From the NCBI RefSeq assembly GCF_027947595.1, contig NZ_CP116257.1, positions 5,702,001 to 5,766,000 on the forward strand: 64,000 nucleotides of DNA, read 5' to 3'. The notes under the pieces were generated by a model that saw nothing but the letters and a program-made list of their open reading frames with translations, did not search any database and had not been told where the DNA came from. Positions 1 through 8,134 of this stretch are shown here, piece after piece; position 1 is the stretch's first letter; every line of letters begins with the position of its first letter. Both the position numbers and the translations under genes were made by a program. The stretch is from Streptomyces lienomycini (lineage in GTDB: Bacteria; Actinomycetota; Actinomycetes; Streptomycetales; Streptomycetaceae).

Positions 1-620
1 CCGGGCTCGTGGTGCGCCGGGACGACCTGCGGCAGGCGACGAGGGAGGGGCGTGAGGGGAATCTCGTGCTGTTCGTCGTCGACGCCTCCGGGTCGATGGC
101 CGCGCGGCAGCGGATGAGTGCCGTCAAGGGTGCCGTGCTGTCGCTGCTGCTGGACGCGTACCAACGGCGGGACAAGGTGGGGCTGGTGACCTTCCGGGGT
201 TCGGCGGCCGATGTGGCGCTGCCGCCGACGTCGTCGGTCGACGCGGCGGCGGTGCGGCTGGAGTCGCTGCCGACCGGGGGGCGTACGCCGCTGGCCGCCG
301 GGCTGCTGCGCGCCCACGAGGTGCTGCGGGTGGAGCGGTTGCGGGATCCGGCCCGGCGGGCGCTGGTCGTGGTGGTGACGGACGGGCGGGCCACCGGCGG
401 CCCCGAGCCCGTCGCGCTGGCGGGGCGCGCGGCGCGGCTGTTCGCCGCCGACGGGGTCGCCTCGGTGGTCGTGGACTGCGAGTCGGGTCCCGTGCGGCTC
501 GGGCTCGCCGGGCGGCTGGCGGGTGAGCTGGGCGGTACGGCGGTGACGCTGGACGAGCTGCGGGCGGACTCGATCGCCGGTCTCGTGAAGGACGTGCAGG
601 GCAGCAGGAGGGCCGCGTAA
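1..620 (+). CDS. VWA-domain C-terminal part of a magnesium/cobalt-chelatase-type subunit (5' partial)
   Basis: The open frame runs off the left edge, so the N-terminus is missing. The visible part is one von Willebrand A domain. A MIDAS motif DASGSM lies about 24 residues after the GTG at 9, followed by TFRG and VVTDGRA segments, as in BchD/ChlD and CobT-like subunits. Streptomyces cobalamin clusters usually encode a fused AAA-VWA chelatase protein here, acting with a CobN-type large subunit to insert cobalt or magnesium into a tetrapyrrole. Its TAA stop overlaps the ATG of cobO by one base, so the two are translationally coupled. Its place before cobO-cobB supports a role in cobalt insertion. 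The full domain order cannot be seen. Confidence 0.8.
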   Translation, partial: GLVVRRDDLRQATREGREGNLVLFVVDASGSMAARQRMSAVKGAVLSLLLDAYQRRDKVGLVTFRGSAADVALPPTSSVDAAAVRLESLPTGGRTPLAAGLLRAHEVLRVERLRDPARRALVVVVTDGRATGGPEPVALAGRAARLFAADGVASVVVDCESGPVRLGLAGRLAGELGGTAVTLDELRADSIAGLVKDVQGSRRAA

Positions 621-1219
621 TGCCGCAGGGCAAGCCGAGTGTCGTACCGGACGACGGGCTGACGACCCGTCAGCGGCGCAACCGTCCGTTGGTCGTGGTG
701 CACACGGGCGTCGGGAAGGGCAAGTCCACCGCCGCGTTCGGGCTGGCGCTGCGCGCCTGGAACCAGGGGTGGCCGATCGGGGTGTTCCAGTTCGTCAAGT
801 CGGCCAAGTGGAAGGTCGGCGAGGAGAACGCCCTGCGGGTGCTGGGCGCCAGCGGCGAGGGCGGGTCCGTCGCCTGGCACAAGATGGGCGAGGGCTGGTC
901 CTGGGTCCAGCGCGACGCGCAGCTGGACAACGAGGAGAAGGCCCGCGAGGGCTGGGAGCAGGTCAAGCGGGACCTGGCCGCCGAGACGTACAAGCTGTAC
1001 GTGCTGGACGAGTTCGCCTATCCGATGCACTGGGGGTGGGTCGACACCGACGAGGTGGTGTCCGTGCTGCGCGAGCGGCCCGGGACCCAGCATGTCGTGA
1101 TCACCGGGCGGAACGCGCCCGGGGCGCTGGTGGAGTGCGCCGATCTCGTCACCGACATGTCCAAGGTCAAGCATCCGATGGACGCGGGGCAGAAGGGGCA
1201 GAGGGGCATCGAGTGGTGA
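620..1219 (+). CDS. cobO: Cob(I)yrinic acid a,c-diamide adenosyltransferase
   Basis: The 199-residue protein has the CobO/BtuR Walker A motif GVGKGKST at residues 30-37, followed by FGLALRAWNQG and later VLDEF, the family's Walker-B-like acidic segment. It transfers the adenosyl group of ATP to cob(I)yrinic acid a,c-diamide, forming the upper axial ligand in the cytoplasm. Length is normal (about 200 residues). The ATG overlaps the stop of the chelatase gene, and the stop overlaps the GTG of cobB, as expected inside a tightly packed operon. Confidence 0.95.
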   Translation: MPQGKPSVVPDDGLTTRQRRNRPLVVVHTGVGKGKSTAAFGLALRAWNQGWPIGVFQFVKSAKWKVGEENALRVLGASGEGGSVAWHKMGEGWSWVQRDAQLDNEEKAREGWEQVKRDLAAETYKLYVLDEFAYPMHWGWVDTDEVVSVLRERPGTQHVVITGRNAPGALVECADLVTDMSKVKHPMDAGQKGQRGIEW

Positions 1220-2721
1220 CGTCCTCCGGCTCCGTCGGTCCTGCTGGCTCCGTCGGTCCCGCCGGCTCGGCCGTTCCCCGGCTGGTCGTCGCCGCGCCTT
1301 CGTCCGGCAGCGGCAAGACCGCCGTCGCCACCGGGTTGATGGCCGCGCTCACGGCGCGCGGGCTCACCGTGTCCCCGCACAAGGTCGGGCCCGACTACAT
1401 CGACCCCGGCTACCACGCGCTCGCCACCGGGCGGGTGGGGCGGAACCTCGACGCGTATCTGTGCGGGCCCGAGCTGGTCGGGCCGCTGTTCCTGCACGGG
1501 GCGCGCGGGTGCGACCTCGCCGTCGTCGAGGGTGTGATGGGGCTGTACGACGGGGCGGCGGGCGAGGGGGAACTCGCCTCCACCGCGCAGGTCGCCAAGC
1601 TGCTGCGGGCGCCGGTGGTACTGGTCGTGGACGCGTCGTCGCAGTCGCGGTCGGTGGCGGCGCTGGTGCACGGGTTCGTGTCCTGGGACCCGGAGGTGCG
1701 GATCGGGGGCGTGATCCTGAACAAGGTCGCGTCGGACCGGCACGAGGCGCTGCTGCGGGAGGCGGTGGACTCCGTCGGGGTGCCGGTCCTCGGGGTGTTG
1801 CGGCGGGCGCCGCGGGTCGACGTGCCGTCGCGGCATCTGGGCCTGGTGCCGGTTGCGGAGCGGCGCGGTGCGGCGGTGGACGCCGTTGACGCGATGGCGG
1901 CGCAGGTCGCGGGCGGGTGCGATCTGGAGGCGTTGGTCCGGCTGGCGCGGAGTGCGGGGCCCTTGGGTTGTGCGGCTTGGGATGCGGGTGAGGCCTTGGT
2001 TTCCTCGCCCCCGCCGCGCCTTCCCGTCCCGTCCCCGGGGGCAGCGCCCCCAGACCCCCGCCCTCGGCCTGGACGGCCTGGTCCTCAAGCGCCGGGCGGG
2101 CCGGAGGGCGCCGGCCGGGGTGTGAAGGTCGCCATGGCCGGTGGGCCCGCCTTCACGTTCTCCTACGCCGAGCACACCGAGCTGCTCGCCGCCGCCGGGG
2201 CCGAGGTCGTGCCGTTCGATCCGTTGCGGGACGAGGAGTTGCCCGAGGGGACCGCGGGGCTCGTCATCGGGGGCGGGTTCCCGGAGGTGTACGCCTCCGA
2301 GCTGTCCGCCAACGAGGGGCTGCGGAAGTCCGTCGCCGAGCTGGCGCTGAGCGGGGCTCCCGTCGCCGCCGAGTGTGCGGGGCTGCTGTACCTGTGCCGG
2401 GAGTTGGACGGGTTGCCGATGTGCGGGGTGCTGGACGCCTCCGCGCGGATGTCGGAGCGGCTGACGCTGGGCTACCGGGACGCCGTGGCCGTGTCCGACA
2501 GTTCGCTGGCCGTCGCGGGGACGCGGATGCGGGGGCACGAGTTCCACCGGACGGTCGTGGAGCCGGGGGCCGGGGCGGCGCCGGCCTGGGGGATGCGGGC
2601 GCCGGAGCGGCGCGTCGAGGGATTCGTGGAGCGCGGTGTGCACGCGAGCTATCTGCACACGCACTGGGCGGCCGAGCCCGGTGTCGCCCGTCGGTTCGTG
2701 GAGAGGTGCCGGACGTCATGA
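1216..2721 (+). CDS. cobB: Cobyrinic acid a,c-diamide synthase carrying a low-complexity linker
   Basis: This is CobB/CbiA, 501 residues from GTG 1216, a start chosen because it overlaps the cobO stop. The enzyme amidates the a and c side chains of (hydrogeno)byrinic or cobyrinic acid using ATP and glutamine. Residues about 23-260 are the dethiobiotin-synthetase-like ATPase domain with P-loop APSSGSGKT at 27-35. Residues about 298-500 are the glutamine amidotransferase domain, with nucleophile Cys387 in AAECAGLLYL and a late HTHW segment. Between them, residues about 262-297 are almost only Pro, Arg, Gly, Ala and Ser. The DNA there (1998-2102) matches an intergenic repeat at 53193-53294, so the linker looks like an in-frame insertion of a dispersed repeat. 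The domain boundaries suggest activity is kept. Confidence 0.93.
   Translation: MTSSGSVGPAGSVGPAGSAVPRLVVAAPSSGSGKTAVATGLMAALTARGLTVSPHKVGPDYIDPGYHALATGRVGRNLDAYLCGPELVGPLFLHGARGCDLAVVEGVMGLYDGAAGEGELASTAQVAKLLRAPVVLVVDASSQSRSVAALVHGFVSWDPEVRIGGVILNKVASDRHEALLREAVDSVGVPVLGVLRRAPRVDVPSRHLGLVPVAERRGAAVDAVDAMAAQVAGGCDLEALVRLARSAGPLGCAAWDAGEALVSSPPPRLPVPSPGAAPPDPRPRPGRPGPQAPGGPEGAGRGVKVAMAGGPAFTFSYAEHTELLAAAGAEVVPFDPLRDEELPEGTAGLVIGGGFPEVYASELSANEGLRKSVAELALSGAPVAAECAGLLYLCRELDGLPMCGVLDASARMSERLTLGYRDAVAVSDSSLAVAGTRMRGHEFHRTVVEPGAGAAPAWGMRAPERRVEGFVERGVHASYLHTHWAAEPGVARRFVERCRTS
1998..2102 (+). repeat. Dispersed GC-rich repeat, family A, copy 1 (inside cobB)
   Basis: About 105 bp match the reverse complement of 53193-53294 almost base for base, with a few substitutions and short indels. 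Shared blocks include TCCC(C/T)GGGGGC, GCGCCCCCAGACCCCC, CTCGGCCTG and CCTCAA(A/G)CGCCGG(A/G)CGGGC. The centre is a hairpin with arms GGGGGC and GCCCCC around 2035-2052. It is read in frame as the Pro/Arg/Gly-rich linker of CobB. Confidence 0.85.
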
Positions 2722-3467
2722 GCAGCAGGCTGATCGGGGTGGGAGTCGGGCCCGGGGACCCCGAGCTGGTGACCGTGAAGGGCGTCAACGCGCTGCGGGA
2801 CGCCGACGCGGTGGTCGTGCCGGTGATGGCCGCACCCGATGGGAGGGACGGCGGCGAGCGCGGCCGCGCCGAGGCGACCGTGCTGCACTACGTGGGCGCG
2901 GAGAAGGTCGTACGGGTGGTGTTCGCGCTGAACGAGCGCGCCGACCGGGCGCGGCGCGAGGCGGCCTGGGACGCGGCCGGGGAGCGGGTGGCCGGGCTGC
3001 TGCGGGAGCATGCCGCCGTCGCCTTCGCGACCATCGGGGATCCCAACGTGTACTCGACCTTCACCTACCTCGCGCAGACCGTCGGCGCGCTCGTGCCGGG
3101 GACGGTCGTGGAGACCGTGCCGGGGATCACCGCGATGCAGGATCTCGCGGCGCGGTCGGGGGCCGTGCTGACGGAGGGCACCGAGCCGTTGACGCTGGTG
3201 CCGGTCACCGCGGGGTCCGCGGTGCTCAAGGAGGCGCTGCACGGGCCCGGCACGGTCGTCGCGTACAAGTTCGGCCGGCAGGCCGCCGAGGTGGCCGAGG
3301 CGCTGCGGGAGAGCGGGCGGCTGGACGACGCGGTGTGGGGGTCGGCGCTGGGGCTGCCGGAGGAGTCGGTGCGGCCGGCCGGCGAGCTGGACGGGGCGCC
3401 GCTGCCGTATCTGTCGACGCTGATCGCACCCGCCCGGCGCGAGGGCGGGCGGGGCGGGAAGCTGTGA
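2718..3467 (+). CDS. cobI: Precorrin-2 C20-methyltransferase
   Basis: This 249-residue member of the tetrapyrrole (corrin/porphyrin) methylase family methylates C20 of precorrin-2 with S-adenosylmethionine. The N-terminal SAM-binding loop GVGVGPGDPELVT is at residues 7-19, and IGDPNVYSTF is near residue 107, a CobI/CbiL signature. ATG 2718 overlaps the cobB stop (ATGA), which fixes the start. The length fits the family (about 240-250). The stop codon lies in the left arm of a perfect inverted repeat shared with the convergent transporter gene. Confidence 0.92.
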   Translation: MSSRLIGVGVGPGDPELVTVKGVNALRDADAVVVPVMAAPDGRDGGERGRAEATVLHYVGAEKVVRVVFALNERADRARREAAWDAAGERVAGLLREHAAVAFATIGDPNVYSTFTYLAQTVGALVPGTVVETVPGITAMQDLAARSGAVLTEGTEPLTLVPVTAGSAVLKEALHGPGTVVAYKFGRQAAEVAEALRESGRLDDAVWGSALGLPEESVRPAGELDGAPLPYLSTLIAPARREGGRGGKL

Positions 3468-3502
3468 GCGCCCGTGACGACGGGTGCGGCTCGCGGCGCT
3501 CA
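3465..3502. terminator. Bidirectional terminator spanning two stop codons
   Basis: TGAGCGCC (3465-3472) pairs perfectly with GGCGCTCA (3495-3502). The left arm contains the cobI stop and the right arm contains the stop of the convergent ZIP gene. An inner hairpin CCCGT-gacg-ACGGG (3471-3484) sits in the loop. No T-run follows, as is usual for Streptomyces. Its position between two convergent genes suggests transcription stops here from both sides. Confidence 0.6.
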
Positions 3503-4228
3503 GTCGGCGATGCCGACCACCAGCCAGATGAACGCCGCACCCGCGACCGTGCACAGCAGGGTCGAGCGGGCGGGGTGCTCGTGGTGGGCCTCGGGCAGGA
3601 TCTCGGCCGCGGCGAGGTAGAGGAGCACGCCGCCGAAGAGACCGAGATAGGCGCCGAGCGCGCCCTCGGGGATGGTGAAGAGCAGGGTGGAGGCCGCGCC
3701 GAGGACGGGGGCGATCGCGTCGGCGACCAGCATCGCGATGGCGCGGCGGCGGGCGTTGCCGTACAGGCTGGTCAGTGTGTAGGTGTTGAAGCCGTCCGCG
3801 AAGTCGTGGGCGATCACGGCCATCGCCACCGCCGCGCCCATGCCGCCGCCGACCTGGAAGGCCGCGCCGATCGCCACGCCGTCCATCGCGCTGTGCCCGA
3901 CCATCGCGGCGGCGGCCGTCAGGCCCACCTCGGGCGAGCGCCCGCCGTGCTCGTCGCCGCCGTGTGCGGCGCGGCGGGCCGCCAGCAGGCGTTCCACGAG
4001 GTGCGCGAGCAGGAATCCGGCGACGAAGAGCAGCAGTGCGGCCGGCACGCCGAACACCTCGTCGCCCGCCGCCTCCAGGGCCTCGGGCAGCAGGTCGAGG
4101 CCGACGACGCCCAGCATGAGGCCGCCGGCCAGGCCCAGGACCAGGTGGCGCCGGTCGGTCACGCGCTGCGCCGTCCAGCCGCCGGCCAGCGTCATCAGGA
4201 ACGCGCCGAGCGCGACGAAGACCGCCAT
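3500..4228 (-). CDS. ZIP-family divalent metal transporter
   Basis: The polytopic membrane protein has about eight hydrophobic segments. The central HSAMDG and HDFADG motifs are the paired metal-binding helices IV and V of ZIP transporters. A His/Gly-rich loop (AAHGGDEHGG) lies between helices 3 and 4. ZIP proteins import Zn, Fe, Mn or Co. The position between cobI and cobM makes cobalt a reasonable but unproven substrate. ATG 4228 gives 242 residues; in-frame GTG 4249 and TTG 4279 are alternative starts. It is convergent with cobI and divergent from cobM, so it interrupts an otherwise unidirectional cob operon. Confidence 0.8.
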   Translation of the reverse strand: MAVFVALGAFLMTLAGGWTAQRVTDRRHLVLGLAGGLMLGVVGLDLLPEALEAAGDEVFGVPAALLLFVAGFLLAHLVERLLAARRAAHGGDEHGGRSPEVGLTAAAAMVGHSAMDGVAIGAAFQVGGGMGAAVAMAVIAHDFADGFNTYTLTSLYGNARRRAIAMLVADAIAPVLGAASTLLFTIPEGALGAYLGLFGGVLLYLAAAEILPEAHHEHPARSTLLCTVAGAAFIWLVVGIAD

Positions 4229-4323
4229 GGGCCCTTGGTATCCGATCACCCCGCGTTCACGCGCGTACGACAGCAGCAACCGCAGTAAATATGCGCAGGA
4301 TGCACAGGAGAGGACCGAAAACG

Positions 4324-5136
4324 ATGGATTCCGAGGCCAAGGTGACCTTCGTCGGTGCCGGTCCCGGCGCCGCCGATCTACTGACGTTCCGTGCGGCGCG
4401 TGCCATCGCCGAGGCGGACGTGGTGATCTGGGCGGCGAGCCTGGTCCAGGCGGAGGTGCTCCAGCACGCGCGGGAGGGTGCCGAGGTGCTGGACTCGGCG
4501 ACGTTGTCGCTGGAGGACGTGGTCGCCGTCTACCGGCGGGCGCGGGCGGAGGGGCTGCGGGTGGCCCGCATCCACTCCGGGGACCCGGCGCTGTGGGGCG
4601 GGACGCAGGAGCAGCTCGACCGATGCGCGGAGATCGGCGTGGCGACCGAGATCGTGCCCGGTGTCTCCGCGTTCTCCGCGGTCGCGGCGCTCGCCGGGCG
4701 GGAGCTGACGATTCCCGAGGTCGCGCAGTCCGTGATCCTCACCCGGCTCGGCGGGGGCAAGACGCCGATGCCGCCCGGGGAGGAGGTCCGCGAGTTCGCG
4801 AAGCACGGCACGACCATGGCGGTCTTCCTGTCGGCGGCGCGCAGCGGCCAGTTGGTGCGGGAGCTGCTGGAGGGCGGCTACCCGACCGAGACGCCGGTCG
4901 TCGTCGCCTACCAGGCCACCTGGCCGGAGGAGCTGGTCGTGCGGTGCACGATCGGCACGCTGGAGGAGACGGTCAAGGAGCACCGGCTCTGGAAGCACAC
5001 CCTGTTCCTGGTCGGCCCGGCGCTCGACGCGCACGGCACCCGCTCGCACCTGTACCACCCGGGGCACTTCCACGGCTATCGCAAGGCCGACCCCGAGGCA
5101 CGCCGTGAGTTGCGCTCGCGGGGTGCGAGCACGTGA
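4324..5136 (+). CDS. cobM: Precorrin-4 C11-methyltransferase
   Basis: The 270-residue tetrapyrrole methylase has SAM loop FVGAGPGAADLLT at residues 9-21 and HSGDPALWGG near residue 86, both typical of CobM/CbiF. It adds the methyl group at C11 of the corrin intermediate. ATG 4324 is preferred over the in-frame ATG at 4291 because AGGAGAGG lies 8-15 bases before it. It begins the second half of the cob operon, divergent from the transporter, so a promoter must lie in or near 4229-4323. The stop overlaps the GTG of cobL. Confidence 0.93.
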   Translation: MDSEAKVTFVGAGPGAADLLTFRAARAIAEADVVIWAASLVQAEVLQHAREGAEVLDSATLSLEDVVAVYRRARAEGLRVARIHSGDPALWGGTQEQLDRCAEIGVATEIVPGVSAFSAVAALAGRELTIPEVAQSVILTRLGGGKTPMPPGEEVREFAKHGTTMAVFLSAARSGQLVRELLEGGYPTETPVVVAYQATWPEELVVRCTIGTLEETVKEHRLWKHTLFLVGPALDAHGTRSHLYHPGHFHGYRKADPEARRELRSRGAST

Positions 5137-6368
5137 TCACCGTGGTCGGGGCGGGGACCGGCTCCCCGCTGCCCGAGGACGTGGCCGACGGTGCGGAGCT
5201 GGTCGTCGGCGGGCGGCGGCACCTGGACGCCGTACGGCTGCCGGCAGGGGCCGGGACGGTCGTCCTGGGGGCGTTGGCGCCCGCGCTGGACACGGTCGCG
5301 GAGTACGTCGCGAAGGGGCGGCCGGTGACCGTGCTGGCTTCCGGTGATCCGGGGTTCTTCGGGATCGTGCGGGTGCTGGCGGAGCGGTTCGGTCGGGAGC
5401 GGCTGGACGTGCGGCCCGGGGTGTCGTCCGTCGCGGCGGCCTTCGCGCGGGCCGGGTTGCCGTGGGACGACGCCGTGGTGGCCAGCGCGCACGGGCGGGA
5501 CCTGCGGAGGGCGGTGAACCTGTGCCGGGCGCACCCGAAGGTCGCCGTGCTGACCGGTCCCGGGGCCGGTCCCGCGGAGCTGGGGGACGCGCTCGGGTCC
5601 GACGGGCGGGTGTTCGTCGTCGCCTCCGCGCTGGGTTCGGCCGAGGAGCGGGTGGAGCGGGTGACGCCCGCCGAGGCGGCCGTACGCGACTGGGGTGCGG
5701 CGGTGAGCGTGGTGCTGTGCCTGGACGAGGCGCGGGCGCTGGGGCCGGTGCGGGCGGTGGCGGGGCCGCGGCCGGGGCCCGCGGGGTGGGCGCTGGACGA
5801 GGCGGAGTTCGCCCACCGCGACTCCATGATCACCAAGTTCGAGGTGCGGGCGCTGGCGCTGGCGCGGCTCGGGCCGCGCCCCGGCGACCTGGTGTGGGAC
5901 GTCGGCGCGGGCTCCGGGTCGGTGGCCGTGGAGTGTGCGCGGCTGGGTGCCGCCGTCACCGCCGTCGAGAAGACGCCGGACGGGGTCGGGCGGGTCCGCG
6001 CCAACGCCGCCGCGCACGGCGTCGACGTGCGGGTGGTGCACGGGGCGGCGCCCGCGGTCCTGTCCGGCCTCGGGGACGACCCCGACGCCGTGTTCGTGGG
6101 CGGTGGCGGGCGCGAGCTGCCCGCGATCGTCGCCGCGTGTGCGCGGCGGGCCCGGCGCGTCGTGGTCGTCGCCGTGGCCGCGCTCGACCGGGTGCCGGCG
6201 GCCCGCGAGGCGCTGCTCGGCGCCGGGCTCGTGTGCGACGGGGTGCTGCTGCAGTCGTCGCGGCTGGCGCCGCTGCCGGGGGACGTGACCCGGCTGGCGG
6301 CCGCCAATCCCGTCTTCCTGCTGTGGGGCGTCAGGCCGCACGGCCGTACCGAAGGAGTTTCCCCTTGA
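5133..6368 (+). CDS. cobL: Precorrin-6Y C5,15-methyltransferase (decarboxylating), CbiE-CbiT fusion
   Basis: The 411-residue protein joins two methyltransferases. Residues 1 to about 200 are the CbiE-type tetrapyrrole methylase (VVGAGTGSPLP at the start, ASGDPGFFGI near 70). Residues about 215-400 are a Rossmann-type CbiT domain with SAM motif DVGAGSGSVAVE near 253. It methylates C5 and C15 and removes the acetate carboxylate at C12. GTG 5133 overlaps the cobM stop. The stop is followed through an overlap by the TTG start of cobJ, which has AAGGAGTTT just upstream. Confidence 0.93.
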   Translation: MITVVGAGTGSPLPEDVADGAELVVGGRRHLDAVRLPAGAGTVVLGALAPALDTVAEYVAKGRPVTVLASGDPGFFGIVRVLAERFGRERLDVRPGVSSVAAAFARAGLPWDDAVVASAHGRDLRRAVNLCRAHPKVAVLTGPGAGPAELGDALGSDGRVFVVASALGSAEERVERVTPAEAAVRDWGAAVSVVLCLDEARALGPVRAVAGPRPGPAGWALDEAEFAHRDSMITKFEVRALALARLGPRPGDLVWDVGAGSGSVAVECARLGAAVTAVEKTPDGVGRVRANAAAHGVDVRVVHGAAPAVLSGLGDDPDAVFVGGGGRELPAIVAACARRARRVVVVAVAALDRVPAAREALLGAGLVCDGVLLQSSRLAPLPGDVTRLAAANPVFLLWGVRPHGRTEGVSP

Positions 6369-8134
6369 TCGGCCTCATCTCCGCCACGGCGGCGGGAGCG
6401 GCGGCGCGGGACCGGCTGGCCGCGGCGTGGCCGGACCGCACGCGGGTGTACGGGGGTCCCGTCGCGGACGCCGTACGGACCGCGTTCGCCGAGTGCGACC
6501 GGATCGTGTGCTTCCTGGCCACGGGCGCCGTGGTCCGGCTCGTGGCGCCGCTGCTGGACGACAAGCGCACCGACCCGGGTGTGGTGTGCGTCGACGAGGG
6601 CGGCCGGTTCGCCGTGTCGCTGGTCGGCGGGCACGGCGGCGGCGCCAACGGACTCGCGCGTGCGGTCGGCGAGGTGCTGGGCGCGGAGCCGGTGGTGACG
6701 ACGGCGACCGACGCCGTCGGGCTGGCCGGCCTGGACACGCTCGGACTGCCCGTGGAGGGCGACGTCGCCGGGGTGTCGCGGGCGCTGCTGGACGGCGTGC
6801 CGGTGGCCCTGCGCGCCGAGGTGGCGTGGCCGCTGCCGCCGCTGCGGGTGGCGCGGGAGGGGGCCGACGCGGCGTACGCGGTCCGGGTGACGGACCGCGC
6901 GGTGGAGCCGGCCGGGGGCGAGGTCGTCCTGCGTCCGCCGTCCCTGGTCGTCGGGGTCGGCGCCTCCCGGGGGGCGCCGGTCGGGGAGGTGCTCGGGCTG
7001 GTCCGGGACACCCTGCGCGAGGCGGGACTGTCCGCCGCGTCGGTCGCCGAACTGGCCACCGTGGACGCCAAGGCGGAGGAGCCGGGGATCGTCGGGGCCG
7101 CCGAGCGGCTGGGCGTGCCCCTGGTGACGTACCCGGCCGACGCGTTGGCGGGCGTGGAGGTGCCCAACCCCTCCGACGCGCCGCTCGCGGCCGTGGGCAC
7201 CCCGTCGGTCGCGGAGGCGGCGGCGCTGGTGGGCGGGGGTGAACTCCTGGTGCCCAAGCGGAAGTCGGCGGCGGCGCCCGCGAGGGCGACCTGCGCGGTC
7301 GTACGGCGTCCGGGGCGCGGGCGGCTCGCGGTGGTCGGGCTCGGGCCCGGTGCCCGGGACCTGGTGACGCCGCGGGCGCGGGCGGAGCTGCGGCGGGCGT
7401 CGGTGCTGGTCGGTCTCGACCAGTACGTCGACCAGATCCGCGATCTGCTGCGGCCCGGCACGCGGGTGCTGGAGTCGGGGCTCGGCGCGGAGGAGGAGCG
7501 GGCCCGGACGGCGGTCGAACAGGCGCGGCGCGGGCATGCCGTGGCGCTGATCGGCAGCGGGGACGCCGGGGTGTACGCGATGGCCTCGCCCGCGCTGGCC
7601 GAGGCGTCCGACGACATCGACGTGGTCGGGGTGCCGGGCGTGACGGCGGCCCTGGCGGCCGGGGCGATCCTGGGCGCACCGCTGGGCCACGACCACGTGT
7701 CGATCAGCCTGTCCGACCTGCACACGCCGTGGGAGGTCATCGAGCGGCGGGTGCGGGCGGCGGCCGAGGCGGATCTCGTCGTGACGTTCTACAACCCGCG
7801 CAGCCGGGGCCGGGACTGGCAGTTGCCCAAGGCCCTGGCGATCCTCGCGGAGCACCGGGAACCGTCGACTCCGGTGGGTGTGGTGCGCAACGCGTCGCGC
7901 GCCGACGAGTCCAGCCGCCTGTCCACGCTCGCCGCGCTCGATCCGGCGACCGTCGACATGATGACCGTCGTGACGGTGGGCAACACCGCGACCCGGGAGA
8001 TCTCCGGGCGCATGGTGACACCGCGCGGCTACCGCTGGCAGGAGGACCCGGCGACCCGCCGCTCCCCTGCCCCTTCCTCCCGGGCCTCGGGGTCCGGGAC
8101 GTTCGCATCCGAGCAACCCGAGGAGACCCTGTGA
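6365..8134 (+). CDS. cobJ: CbiG - CobJ fusion: lactone hydrolase-like domain plus precorrin-3B C17-methyltransferase
   Basis: TTG 6365 is the start because AAGGAGTTT lies 6-14 bases upstream and it overlaps the cobL stop. Residues 1 to about 300 resemble CbiG (FLATGAVVRL, GGHGGGANGLA, then VGVGASRGAPVGEV and ATVDAKAEEPG). CbiG opens the ring-A lactone of cobalt-precorrin-5A in the anaerobic route. Residues about 322-560 are the CobJ/CbiH methylase (VVGLGPGARDLVT, GSGDAGVYAMA, TFYNPRSRGRDWQL), which does C17 methylation and ring contraction. The fused length is 589 residues. The last ~25 residues are a Ser/Pro/Arg-rich tail. The CbiG half points to an oxygen-independent ring-contraction logic. 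Confidence 0.9.
   Translation: MIGLISATAAGAAARDRLAAAWPDRTRVYGGPVADAVRTAFAECDRIVCFLATGAVVRLVAPLLDDKRTDPGVVCVDEGGRFAVSLVGGHGGGANGLARAVGEVLGAEPVVTTATDAVGLAGLDTLGLPVEGDVAGVSRALLDGVPVALRAEVAWPLPPLRVAREGADAAYAVRVTDRAVEPAGGEVVLRPPSLVVGVGASRGAPVGEVLGLVRDTLREAGLSAASVAELATVDAKAEEPGIVGAAERLGVPLVTYPADALAGVEVPNPSDAPLAAVGTPSVAEAAALVGGGELLVPKRKSAAAPARATCAVVRRPGRGRLAVVGLGPGARDLVTPRARAELRRASVLVGLDQYVDQIRDLLRPGTRVLESGLGAEEERARTAVEQARRGHAVALIGSGDAGVYAMASPALAEASDDIDVVGVPGVTAALAAGAILGAPLGHDHVSISLSDLHTPWEVIERRVRAAAEADLVVTFYNPRSRGRDWQLPKALAILAEHREPSTPVGVVRNASRADESSRLSTLAALDPATVDMMTVVTVGNTATREISGRMVTPRGYRWQEDPATRRSPAPSSRASGSGTFASEQPEETL

Noticed and set aside
769..1215. N-terminal extension of CobB upstream of 1216
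   Set aside because: It is the shifted frame of cobO, rich in Arg/Gly, with no family similarity; GTG 1216 overlaps the cobO stop as elsewhere in the operon.
4229..4323. Cobalamin riboswitch before cobM
   Set aside because: Only 95 bp between divergent genes and no B12-box-like sequence seen; the operon's main control probably lies left of the window.
4973..8116. Very long open frame on the minus strand opposite cobL-cobJ
   Set aside because: Antisense shadow typical of GC-rich coding DNA; sequence is Arg/Pro/Ala-rich without motifs, while the plus strand has clear enzymes.
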